The notes below the pieces were generated by a model that saw only the letters and a list, made by a program, of their open reading frames with translations, made no database searches and had not been told where the DNA came from. Of a stretch of 13,708 nt of DNA, positions 6,071-13,605 are shown piece by piece. Each line of letters starts with the position of its first letter. Position 1 is the stretch's first letter. Source of the DNA: Limnoraphis robusta CS-951 (GTDB lineage: Bacteria; Cyanobacteriota; Cyanobacteriia; Cyanobacteriales; Microcoleaceae); the NCBI RefSeq assembly GCF_000972705.2, contig NZ_LATL02000280.1, forward strand, positions 1 through 13,708, in the 5' to 3' direction. A program made the position numbers and the translations under genes.

Positions 6071-8275
6071 TTACTCGCCGATAAACGGAATGACAGTCGA
6101 GTTGTCCAGATTTTCAGCCATAGAATTCATAAAAACGTTGACGGCTTCAAAATAGGGCAGATTGTTGCTCGGGCTACCGTCGAAAACGAGCAGGTCATCA
6201 CTGTTAAAGGTTTCATCTGAGCTAATATACCAGCCGCCCGAGCCGTCGTTGAGAAGATACTCATCACCGATCTCTGCAATTACAGCGCCTTCGTCTAAAC
6301 CTTCTCCCCCAGAATTAATCAGATTGTCGAGACGAGCTTCAACAGACTCAACAAAATTATCGATACTAGATGACACTTCCCCTGTAATGCCGTCAATTTC
6401 AACTTCACTCAACCAATAGCCATCGCCTTGATCACTGTCTAAATTAGGCTCGTCTTCTCCTTCAATCAAAGGATTGCCATCAGTCTGGGGGTTCCAGTTG
6501 GCAAAGGGGTTGCCATTGCCTACACCGCCGAAAGAATTGTCACCGCCACCGACGTTACCAAAAATATCCTCAACCCCATCGACACCTTCAATATCTAACA
6601 GACGACCAAAGGGACTCATTCGGAGTTGTTCTAAAAGGGCAGAATCATCCTCACTCATATCGCTCATATCGCTTTCAGAATTGCCTTCATCCATAGTGGA
6701 CATATCCAACCCGGACTCAGACAGTTCGCTCGTGGCGCTTTGGCTGGCAGACTGTTCAATCATCTCACCGAAATCTGAGTCAGTAACGTCAACATCTGGC
6801 GCATCGCTGCTATCACTAACATCTTCAGCAGTAAATGTCTCAGTGTCAGGTGTATCAGGTGTAGAGTCCGCCGCCTCATCGGAGTCGGTTTCTGTTGAGG
6901 ACTGAGCCATCACACCAGTAAAATCTACATCAGCAGTGTTAGTATCTGCGGAGTCACTACCCACAACACTACTAAAATCTACATCAGCATTATCTGCGGA
7001 GTCACTACCCACAACACCACTAAAATCATAAGTGTAGTTCGGATCGCTGGCTGACTCATCACTAACAAGCGTAGTATTGCCATCGCTATCGGTTTGGAAA
7101 TAGCGATCACCATTACCATAGATGTCTACGTTATCCTCAGAGGTGCTGACTCGGTTTCCGTTAATAGTATTGTTACTACCAGTGGGACGGTTGCCATTGC
7201 CGTTAATCGTGTTTCCACTGCCGCTAGGACGGTTGCCACTGCCTGTAATCTCGTTATTATCTCCTAGATTCCAGTTACCGTTACCTTCGATAGTGCTGTC
7301 GCTGCCGAAATTCCAGTTGCCGTTACCGGAAGTTTGATTGTTACTGCCGAAATTCCAGTTACCGTTACCGGAAGTTTGATTGTTGGTACTTTCTTCTAAA
7401 TCTTCAAGATCAACAGGTATGCCACCCTCTGGTGCAGGTGTACCGCCACCGGCAAAGAGGGGATTGTTACCCCCAATTGATCCGAGATCGATGGGAACAT
7501 CGCTTCCGCCTGCGGACATTTCTAATGGATTTTCTCGACCTTCAAAGATTTCGTTAAAACCCTCGCCGCCTTCCCCGAAAGAGCGGTTGCCGTTGCCTTC
7601 TGTTTGGTTGTTGCTGCCGAAGTCGGTGTTACCGTTGCCATTGGTAGAATTGTCATCCCCAAAAGCAGTATTACCGTTGCCAGATGTAGAGTTGGCATCT
7701 CCAAACGCAGAGTTACCACTGCCTGAATTTTCGTTATTTTCGCCAGTATCGATGTTACCGCCACCGAAGGGATTACTGTTACCAGAGCCACGACCAAAGC
7801 CGCCTTGCGAGTTACCACCACTGAAGGGATTTCCACCACTGGGAGATCCTGCGCCGTCTCCAATTCCACCATCGGGTTCAACGGGCATGGGGGTGTCATC
7901 AACAGGTGTTTCGGAATCTTCGTCCATGTCGTCCATACCGCCACCGAAGCCGCCTTGTGAACCACCGACACCAGATCCGCCTTGGGAGCCACCGACACCA
8001 GATCCGCCTTGTGAACCACCGCCACCGAAGGGATTTCCAGCGTCAGAGCCACCTTGGGAGCCACCGCCACCAAAAATGTCACCGAGATTATCAATACCGG
8101 GAAGCCCAATTAACCGATCAAACGGAGTGCCAGGAGCCTCTGAATCGCCGTTAAAGCTGCTGAAGTCGTACTCATAGCCTTCTGCGGGGGCAAGGGGATT
8201 GCTAAAGCCCATTCCACCGCCAGCAGTCGGATTTGACATATTCATCTCTTCAGTTGATGTATTTTCGGATGCCAT
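6071..8275 (-). CDS. Acidic low-complexity repeat protein without Lys, Cys or His (734 aa)
   Basis: The family is not recognised. ATG 8275 has GAGGAG 7-8 nt upstream. No signal peptide or membrane segment is seen. The translation holds no Lys, Cys or His and only about 11 Arg, against very many Asp, Glu, Gly, Asn and Ser, so the pI must be very low. Parts in order: a YEYDFSSFNGDSEA and PFDRLIGLPGIDNLGDIFG module (34-69); Gly/Ser linkers with GGSQGG and NPFGGG words (70-175); 14-residue GNGNxxFGxxNxTx repeats (185-236 and 298-392); three DFSxVVGSDSAD-like copies (416-455); a Ser/Asp/Thr-rich stretch (456-545); a second PFGRLLDIEGVDGVEDIFG module (555-573); and a more globular C-terminal part (615-734). 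The composition resembles extracellular Ca2+-binding or matrix proteins exported by type I secretion, but canonical GGxGxDxUx nonapeptides are absent. A role in sheath, surface or adhesion is only a guess. Confidence 0.85.
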   Translation of the reverse strand: MASENTSTEEMNMSNPTAGGGMGFSNPLAPAEGYEYDFSSFNGDSEAPGTPFDRLIGLPGIDNLGDIFGGGGSQGGSDAGNPFGGGGSQGGSGVGGSQGGSGVGGSQGGFGGGMDDMDEDSETPVDDTPMPVEPDGGIGDGAGSPSGGNPFSGGNSQGGFGRGSGNSNPFGGGNIDTGENNENSGSGNSAFGDANSTSGNGNTAFGDDNSTNGNGNTDFGSNNQTEGNGNRSFGEGGEGFNEIFEGRENPLEMSAGGSDVPIDLGSIGGNNPLFAGGGTPAPEGGIPVDLEDLEESTNNQTSGNGNWNFGSNNQTSGNGNWNFGSDSTIEGNGNWNLGDNNEITGSGNRPSGSGNTINGNGNRPTGSNNTINGNRVSTSEDNVDIYGNGDRYFQTDSDGNTTLVSDESASDPNYTYDFSGVVGSDSADNADVDFSSVVGSDSADTNTADVDFTGVMAQSSTETDSDEAADSTPDTPDTETFTAEDVSDSSDAPDVDVTDSDFGEMIEQSASQSATSELSESGLDMSTMDEGNSESDMSDMSEDDSALLEQLRMSPFGRLLDIEGVDGVEDIFGNVGGGDNSFGGVGNGNPFANWNPQTDGNPLIEGEDEPNLDSDQGDGYWLSEVEIDGITGEVSSSIDNFVESVEARLDNLINSGGEGLDEGAVIAEIGDEYLLNDGSGGWYISSDETFNSDDLLVFDGSPSNNLPYFEAVNVFMNSMAENLDNSTVIPFIGE
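7100..7723 (-). repeat. 42-bp (14-residue) GNGN repeats in two blocks
   Basis: Block one covers residues 185-236 (nt 7568-7723) and block two residues 298-392 (nt 7100-7384). The unit is G-N-G-N-W/T-x-F-G-x-x-N-x-T-x, which itself splits into two 7-residue halves that both start with Gly and have Asn at position 4. Two neighbouring units near 7306-7380 are almost identical at DNA level, indicating recent duplication. The regular Gly/Asn/Thr heptad spacing would suit a beta-solenoid. Confidence 0.85.
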
Positions 8276-8414
8276 GAGATTTCTCCTCGTTTTACAGATG
8301 GGATAAAAAGCTTTAGTTTTTACTGTGGCAATCTATTCAGCACTTGCTAACTCATTGGGTTTACTGCCCAACAAATATGCTCTCAAGTGCCAAGTTTTTT
8401 GCAGGCGAAAGCCA

Positions 8415-8453
8415 ACGTTTTGAAAACGTATTACAACCGCCTATGTACATAGG
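8415..8453. promoter_or_regulatory. Two perfect palindromes upstream of the 734-aa protein gene
   Basis: ACGTTTT-G-AAAACGT (8415-8429) and CCTATGTACATAGG (8440-8453) are exact palindromes, 10 bp apart and 140-180 bp upstream of the ATG at 8275. Two adjacent short dyads before a gene look like operator sites for dimeric regulators. No binding protein can be named from the sequence. Confidence 0.4.
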
Positions 8454-8529
8454 TTAGAAAGATTAACTAATATTTGCTATGAATATTCTTTTGAATATCC
8501 CACAGATTTTTAGTAGTTTGCTAACTCGG

Positions 8530-8628
8530 GCTAATGGGCTAATTCCCTTAGCTCTTTTTAGTAAATTTCACCACAAAGGTACAAAGTCACGAAGATTTTT
8601 TCGGTTGGTGTTCTCTGTGTCTTTGTGG
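8530..8628. repeat. Hairpins in the 377-bp spacer between the pentapeptide and 734-aa genes
   Basis: CCACAAAG (8571-8578) pairs exactly with CTTTGTGG (8621-8628), with partial pairing inside (ACAAAGTCACGAAGA against TTCTCTGTGT). This CACAAAG-type repeat is common in cyanobacterial spacers. On the plus strand it ends in TTTTTA, so it is terminator-like there; on the minus strand, the direction of the genes, no U-run follows. A second stem GCTAA(T)GGG / CCCTTAGC lies at 8530-8552. The spacer 8276-8652 holds no gene; it must contain the promoter of the 734-aa gene. Confidence 0.55.
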
Positions 8629-8652
8629 TTTTTATTCCCTTAGATAGATGAT

Positions 8653-9510
8653 TTAATTTTTTTTACAAGAGTCAAGTTTCTTTTTGATGTGAGTTCCTAC
8701 TGCTGCTATTCCTAAAAAGCTGAGGCTAACTAAGAATGAAGGTTCGGGAACGCTGGCAAATTTGTCGAGTAGATTTTCACCATTAAGAAGAGTGTCAGTC
8801 AGGTTTACTCCCACAAAGTTAACTCCAGTCAGGTTAACTCCTGTGAGGTTCGCTTCACTCAGGTTAACTCCAATAAAATCTACTCCAGCTAGGTTAACTC
8901 CCGTGAGGTTGGCTTGACTTAAGTTGACTCCAATAAAATCAGTTTCCGTGAGATTAACGCCTATAAAGTCGGCTTTAATTAGGTCAACTCCCAGAAAATT
9001 TGCGTTACTTAGATTAACTCCGATCAAGTCAGTTTCAGTAAGGTTAACACCCAGAAAATCAGCTCTAATAAGGTCAACTCCCAGAAAATTAGCATTACTC
9101 AAGTTGACTCCAGCGAAGTTAGTATCGGTGAGATTAACACCAAAAAAATTCGCTCCTATCAGATCAGTTCCCACAAAATTAGAACGGCTTAGGTTAACTC
9201 CAGCGAAGTTAGTATTGGTGAAATTAACACCAAAGAAATTCGCTCCTATCAGATCAGTTCCTAAAAAATTAGAACGGCTTAGGTTAACTCCAAAAAAGTT
9301 AGTTTCGGTGAAGTTTGTTCCCTGAAAATTTGCACCACTCAGGTTAACTCCTCTAAATTCGGCTCCACTTAGGTCACAGCCAATACAGTCATTACCGTTT
9401 AACACCCGCTCTAAATCAACTTGATTAAAAGCATGAACAGGAGAAACAATTCCACTAAAAGCAAGCGGTAAAACTGTTAATGATGTTGTTAGTAATTTTT
9501 TCAGTATCAT
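8653..9510 (-). CDS. Pentapeptide-repeat protein with PEP-CTERM sorting signal
   Basis: ATG 9510 has GAGG 10 nt upstream. Residues 1-27 are a signal peptide (KK then a hydrophobic core, cut after VHA27). A short DLERVLNGNDCIGCDLSGAEF segment (32-52) leads into pentapeptide repeats (47-245), which fold as a right-handed quadrilateral beta-helix in this family. Phe or Leu occupies the inward centre position. The array has a higher order: four 30-residue units (81-110, 111-140, 141-170, 171-200) and two 20-residue units (201-220, 221-240). The tail has V254-PEP-S258, a hydrophobic stretch (259-273) and a basic cluster (KKK 276-278), the tripartite PEP-CTERM signal for exosortase sorting. The product is therefore exported and processed at the envelope; the cargo function is unknown. 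It starts 45 bp after eboF and may share its transcript. Confidence 0.93.
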   Translation of the reverse strand: MILKKLLTTSLTVLPLAFSGIVSPVHAFNQVDLERVLNGNDCIGCDLSGAEFRGVNLSGANFQGTNFTETNFFGVNLSRSNFLGTDLIGANFFGVNFTNTNFAGVNLSRSNFVGTDLIGANFFGVNLTDTNFAGVNLSNANFLGVDLIRADFLGVNLTETDLIGVNLSNANFLGVDLIKADFIGVNLTETDFIGVNLSQANLTGVNLAGVDFIGVNLSEANLTGVNLTGVNFVGVNLTDTLLNGENLLDKFASVPEPSFLVSLSFLGIAAVGTHIKKKLDSCKKN

Positions 9511-9555
9511 TGATTTAATTCCTCGATTTAAGGTGTGTATTTCTGAGAGAGAAAA

Positions 9556-10992
9556 TTAAGTGAAAGATGAGGCGTGATCAAATCGGTGGTTAAGCATTCC
9601 TTGTTTTTCGATGAAAGTCTCTGCTTGTTTGCCAAAAATTTGCTCAAGAATGAGTTGAGTAATTTGGGTAGATAAGAGAGATTTTTCTTCAGAATTTTCT
9701 GCTTTTTGAGTGATAAAAACTGGATAATCACAAGCATTCGGCGGAATACAACCGTGAGAACCTTTGACTAGGCTTGCATCCAATGGAATAACATCCATTA
9801 AATAACGAAAACCCAATTGCTTGCGTAACAACTTCCAGGCAATTTTGACTTGAGGAAAGGGAATTTTTGGATCGATAAAAAGTTCAACCGGATCATAACC
9901 GGGTTTGCGATGAATATCAACAGTCCGCGCAAAATCTGGGGCGCGTTTGTCGTCTAGCCAATAATAGTAGGTAAACCAAGCATGAGGATGAGCGATCGCA
10001 ATCAAATCACCTGATCGGTTATGATTGAGGTGAAAGGCTTTTTTACCTTCCTTATCTAAAATATGGGCAATTCCATCAACATTTTCAAGGATTGATCGCA
10101 CTTTAGAAAGATTAGCTTTTGAGCGCACATAAATATGAGCAATTTGATGATCGGCGACTGCAAAAGCATCGCTAGCCCCCGTATCAAGCAATTCTAAACC
10201 TAATTCTTCTCGGACGGATAATAAACCCTTTTCTCTGAATAATCGATTCAGATGTATGGGCTGAGAAACTGGAGTAATCCCGTATTCTGATAACACAACA
10301 ATATTAGCATTTTTTGCCGTATAATAGTCAATCAAATCGGCACAAACTTGATCGATTTCTATTAAATCTTTTGGAATTTCTTCCGGTTGAGTCCCAACAC
10401 TTTGCAAACAGTAATCTAGATGAGGAAGATAGATGAGTGTTAAGGTGGGATTTTGACGAATATCAACCCATTTCGCGGAATCTGCTATCCATTTACTAGA
10501 AGCAATTGAAGTTGCTGGCCCCCAAAATTTAAACAGAGGAAATTGACCTAAATCGGATTGAATTTGCGAGCGAAAATCACCAGGTTGAGTGTAAATATCA
10601 GGAATTTTGCGACCATCAGCCGGATACATCGGGCGAGGTGTAATCCCATAGTCTACCGAGGAGTTCATATTGTACCACCAAAACAGATTTGCCGTCGTAC
10701 AATTAGGATTAATCTCTTTAGCCATCTCCCAAATTTTTGGTGCTTGTACTAAACGGTTAGACTGTCGCCAAAACTTAATTTCGTCTTCGTCTTTAAAATA
10801 CCAACCATTACCAACAATACCATGTTCACTCGGCCATTTACCTGTTAAATAAGTCGTCTGAGCCGAGCAAGTTACCGCAGGTAATACAGGTTCAATTGTA
10901 TTAACTTTTCCTGCCCATTTAGACAGTTTTGGCATGGCTTTTAACAACGCAGAAGTCAAACCCACAACATTAATTACAACTGTTTTTTGCAT
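9556..10992 (-). CDS. eboF: EboF-like alkaline phosphatase/nucleotide pyrophosphatase family protein
   Basis: The 478 residues belong to the type I phosphodiesterase/NPP fold of the alkaline phosphatase superfamily. The hydrophobic start VVINVVGL (5-12) is the first core strand. PAVTCSAQTTYLTGKWPSEHG (38-58) carries the likely nucleophile Thr41. LPHLDY (189-194, Asp193), DHQIAHIY (281-288), HPHAWFTYYYW (335-345) and GSHG (411-414, His413) match metal-site or core positions. Two usual ligand motifs differ: the first strand ends in NVVG instead of a DG pair, and SEYG (235-238) stands where SDHG is usual. There is no signal peptide. GGGA lies 8-9 nt before the ATG. It follows eboE by 145 bp in the same direction. 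In the ebo pathway (metabolite export to the periplasm) its substrate is unsettled. Confidence 0.85.
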   Translation of the reverse strand: MQKTVVINVVGLTSALLKAMPKLSKWAGKVNTIEPVLPAVTCSAQTTYLTGKWPSEHGIVGNGWYFKDEDEIKFWRQSNRLVQAPKIWEMAKEINPNCTTANLFWWYNMNSSVDYGITPRPMYPADGRKIPDIYTQPGDFRSQIQSDLGQFPLFKFWGPATSIASSKWIADSAKWVDIRQNPTLTLIYLPHLDYCLQSVGTQPEEIPKDLIEIDQVCADLIDYYTAKNANIVVLSEYGITPVSQPIHLNRLFREKGLLSVREELGLELLDTGASDAFAVADHQIAHIYVRSKANLSKVRSILENVDGIAHILDKEGKKAFHLNHNRSGDLIAIAHPHAWFTYYYWLDDKRAPDFARTVDIHRKPGYDPVELFIDPKIPFPQVKIAWKLLRKQLGFRYLMDVIPLDASLVKGSHGCIPPNACDYPVFITQKAENSEEKSLLSTQITQLILEQIFGKQAETFIEKQGMLNHRFDHASSFT

Positions 10993-11046
10993 TGATTTTT
11001 TCCCAATAAAACATCAAATTTCCAAACTTTTTTATAATCTCCCCTG

Positions 11047-11137
11047 CTATATCCTTCGGATAGGCTTCGCCAACGCCACCCCCCAAAAAAGATCCGAACG
11101 GCTTTGCCACCCCCCTTAATAAGGGGGGAAGGGGGGA
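11047..11137. repeat. Mosaic hairpin repeat between eboE and eboF
   Basis: The gap holds TATCC-TTC-GGATA (11050-11062), GGCTTCGCCAACGCCACC and GGCTTTGCCACC words, and a perfect CCCCCCTT / AAGGGGGG stem (11110-11117 / 11121-11128) with loop AAT, then another G6 run. These words are typical of dispersed cyanobacterial repeats. The insertion touches the eboE stop codon, and only about 55 bp of other sequence remain before eboF. Confidence 0.75.
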
Positions 11138-12397
11138 TCAAGGGATTTTTAGTAAAGGTTTTTTGAATTGAGATGAATAGAGATTAAAATTCTCGACATC
11201 CTGTTGAATTACCCAATCATATTCTCTTTGAATAGAAGTGAGTAAATCAGTTTTGAGGTTTTCAGGTAGAACTTGAAACGTGTAAGTTTCAATCTCTAAA
11301 TGTTCACAAGGATAACTTTTCAACAGATTTAACACTGTTAAAATATCGTCTTGGGTAGACTGTAAAATGCCATAGGTTTGATTAAAAATGGGAATATGAA
11401 AATGAGTTCGCCACTCTTGAGCCGTTGTTTCTTTTAAATCTTCAAGTGCTTCGGGTAAATCAATATAAGATTGGAAAGTACCGTCAGAATAAGCCGCAAC
11501 AACTTGATGTAAATAAGTTGATTCAGCAAATTTCTGTAAAGATTCAGCGAGGTTAGCCCGTTCAGATTTATCTTGAGGAAGCTTATTTTTAATCGCTGCA
11601 CTAATTTGGATTTTACCGATTGAAATCCCTGCTTGTTTAAAGTCACGAAAAACTTGAACCGGATTTTCATAAACAACGGAAAAATGGCAAGTATCGTAAC
11701 AGATTTGAATGTGTTCTCGCAAAAGTGTTTCTGCTGCGTTTAGAGACAGATTAAGTTTGTTTGCGAGGTATTTTCCACCGAGAGGTAACAGCCAATTCTC
11801 AAAAAAGTTAATGACTTCGGCTGAATTTTCGATTAATCCATTAGGTTCAGGTTCTAGATCGATGTGAATAAATTTCCCCGTCGTCTGATGCAGATTAACC
11901 AGAAAAATTACCACTTCAACAAGATTGATTGTACTGTGTTTAAACACCTCATTAATATTAGATGAACTGTTAAACCAAGGCTTATAAGAAAGAGGCAAAG
12001 TTGAGATACTCCCTTTCACCCCTTCGGGTAACAATTCTGCTAAAATATGAGCGAGGTTTTTGGTGTAGTTGGTTCGTTCGGGTGTTGTCCAGTCAGGTGC
12101 ATAAACCTTGTCTTTTACCACTTCGTTATGAAAGCCCCCATAGGGAAATCCATTCAGGGTAAAAACATAGAGTCCCTGTTCAACTAACCAAGTCTTAAAC
12201 TCAGCAATTTCTGCTGCTTTAAGTTGTATTGTCGCCTGATGAGAAAGCCTTAAACCAATGCCGAAATATTCAGTATTAAAGCGACTTTTTAAAGCCGGAA
12301 GATACTGTTTTAGATTCGTCAAAACTTCCAGCCAAGATTCGCCCGGATGAATATTCGTGCAGTAGGTTAGGTGAGCGCCGTTTTCAGTTAACTGCAT
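11138..12397 (-). CDS. eboE: EboE-like metabolite traffic protein (TIM-barrel type)
   Basis: The 419 residues match the EboE family, distantly related to xylose-isomerase-like TIM barrels. Visible signatures are HLTYCTNIHPGESW (9-22), NGFPYGGFH (82-90), DLEPEPNG (180-187), CYDTCHFSV (233-241), WRTHFHIPIF (329-338) and LEIETYTF (367-374). The Asp/Glu/His residues in these motifs are arranged like the metal-binding strand ends of that barrel. No signal peptide is seen, so it is cytosolic. ATG 12397 overlaps the end of eboD by 10 bp (translational coupling). The last codons (LKIP, stop) lie in sequence resembling the neighbouring dispersed repeat, so the natural C-terminus may have been altered. 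The reaction is not established; in the ebo operon it is needed for moving precursors to the periplasm. Confidence 0.88.
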   Translation of the reverse strand: MQLTENGAHLTYCTNIHPGESWLEVLTNLKQYLPALKSRFNTEYFGIGLRLSHQATIQLKAAEIAEFKTWLVEQGLYVFTLNGFPYGGFHNEVVKDKVYAPDWTTPERTNYTKNLAHILAELLPEGVKGSISTLPLSYKPWFNSSSNINEVFKHSTINLVEVVIFLVNLHQTTGKFIHIDLEPEPNGLIENSAEVINFFENWLLPLGGKYLANKLNLSLNAAETLLREHIQICYDTCHFSVVYENPVQVFRDFKQAGISIGKIQISAAIKNKLPQDKSERANLAESLQKFAESTYLHQVVAAYSDGTFQSYIDLPEALEDLKETTAQEWRTHFHIPIFNQTYGILQSTQDDILTVLNLLKSYPCEHLEIETYTFQVLPENLKTDLLTSIQREYDWVIQQDVENFNLYSSQFKKPLLKIP

Positions 12398-13605
12398 TGT
12401 AAATCTGCCTCTTCTAACATCAGAATTGCTAGGCGATATTTGTCTAAATCAACTTTGTGAACTTCTAAACCTTGACCAATTGTGGTTAATAGCATTAAAG
12501 TCAGTTCACCGCCTAAATGTTCTTGAAATTCGCTTAATCCTTTAAACAAAGATCGGGGATGTTCGGGTTGATTTAAATAAGAAGAAAGTTCGGCATCATA
12601 CAGGCGAAATCCTAATGCTTTAAATAGGCTTAAAATTTCTTGCCATTCTTGCTTTGTGATCAAACCCGATAAATAAGAATAAGTGCTATCGAGACAGATA
12701 CCAATTGCAACTGCTTCCCCATGATAAAGCCGATAATTGCTGAGATATTCTATCCGATGTGCCGCCCAGTGACCAAAATCTAAGGGGCGAGAACTTCCCA
12801 TTTCAAACGGATCTCCACTCGCAATATGATCGAGGTGCAACTTCGCACAACGGTAAATAATTTGCTGCATTGCATCTAAATTTCGGTTAGCGAGTGCTTC
12901 CGTTCGATCCGCGATAAAATCAAAGAAAGAAGCATCTTTGATCAGTGCAACTTTCACCGCTTCAGCGACACCTGAACGCCAATTTCTATCATCTAAACTT
13001 GTTAAAAAATTGGCATCGTTGAAAACAAGAGTTGGCGGTGCAAACGTTCCTAAAAAGTTCTTTTTACCGAAAGCATTAATCCCATTTTTAACGCCAACTC
13101 CTGAGTCACATTGCCCTAAAACCGTCGTTGGTACCCGAATTAACCGAATACCTCGATGGGCGGTTGCTGCGGCGTAGCCAACTAAATCTAACATCGCACC
13201 GCCACCCACTGCGATAACATAAGAGTGACGACAAAGTTCGGCGTCTGAAATAATTTTTTGTAAGTCTTCAACGAGTTGAGGATTATTTTTAGCCGCTTCT
13301 CCGCCTGCTATTAAAGTTGAACCGGGTTTGAGATTTAATGCTTGGCTGTAGTGATTGCTATAAGCTTTTATTTGTGCAAGAATTTCGGTTGCTTGAGGAA
13401 GTCCACTATCAACAAATGCGATTGCTTTTCTAACCCCTTCTCCTTTCGAGAGTAGCACATTTGCCAATAAAGAATTATTGGGGTTAAATAAATCGCGAGT
13501 AAAATGAACATCGTAGTTAAACGTGACCTTTACCTCTTGTTTTAGCGGGGCATAGTCAACAGATGAATCGTTTAAAAGAGTCGGTTTAGAAAGTGTAAAA
13601 GTCAT
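12388..13605 (-). CDS. eboD: EboD-like 3-dehydroquinate synthase family protein
   Basis: The 405 residues belong to the sugar phosphate cyclase (dehydroquinate synthase) superfamily, which uses NAD+ and a divalent metal. Visible elements are GGGAMLDLVGYAAATAHRG (134-152, NAD site), VPTTVLGQCDSGVGVKNGIN (158-177, with Asp168 and Lys173), KKNFLGTFAPP (181-191), and the three metal ligands Glu215 (GVAEAVK), His279 (LDFGHWAAHRIE) and His295 (YHGEAVA). All key positions are kept, so an active enzyme is likely. It is longer at the N-terminus (about 45 residues more) than the shikimate-pathway AroB, and its eboE-overlapping position marks it as EboD rather than AroB. AGGA lies 9 nt before ATG 13605. 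It heads eboD-eboE-eboF here; any upstream ebo gene is outside the window. Confidence 0.9.
   Translation of the reverse strand: MTFTLSKPTLLNDSSVDYAPLKQEVKVTFNYDVHFTRDLFNPNNSLLANVLLSKGEGVRKAIAFVDSGLPQATEILAQIKAYSNHYSQALNLKPGSTLIAGGEAAKNNPQLVEDLQKIISDAELCRHSYVIAVGGGAMLDLVGYAAATAHRGIRLIRVPTTVLGQCDSGVGVKNGINAFGKKNFLGTFAPPTLVFNDANFLTSLDDRNWRSGVAEAVKVALIKDASFFDFIADRTEALANRNLDAMQQIIYRCAKLHLDHIASGDPFEMGSSRPLDFGHWAAHRIEYLSNYRLYHGEAVAIGICLDSTYSYLSGLITKQEWQEILSLFKALGFRLYDAELSSYLNQPEHPRSLFKGLSEFQEHLGGELTLMLLTTIGQGLEVHKVDLDKYRLAILMLEEADLQCS

Noticed and set aside
6474..7337. Other plus-strand open frames opposite the same gene
   Set aside because: They are kept open by the skewed composition of the opposite strand and have no independent support.
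7522..8109. 195-residue alternative minus frame inside the 734-aa gene
   Set aside because: It is a shifted reading of the same repeats; the main frame has a good ribosome binding site and a consistent 14-residue unit.
7380..8177. Plus-strand 265-residue open frame opposite the 734-aa gene
   Set aside because: It is Pro/Leu/Ser-rich and simply mirrors the Gly/Asn/Asp-rich repeats of the minus-strand gene; no ribosome binding site or family features.
8924..9325. Plus-strand Lys/Arg-rich 133-residue open frame
   Set aside because: It is the antisense image of the pentapeptide array with the same 15-bp periodicity.
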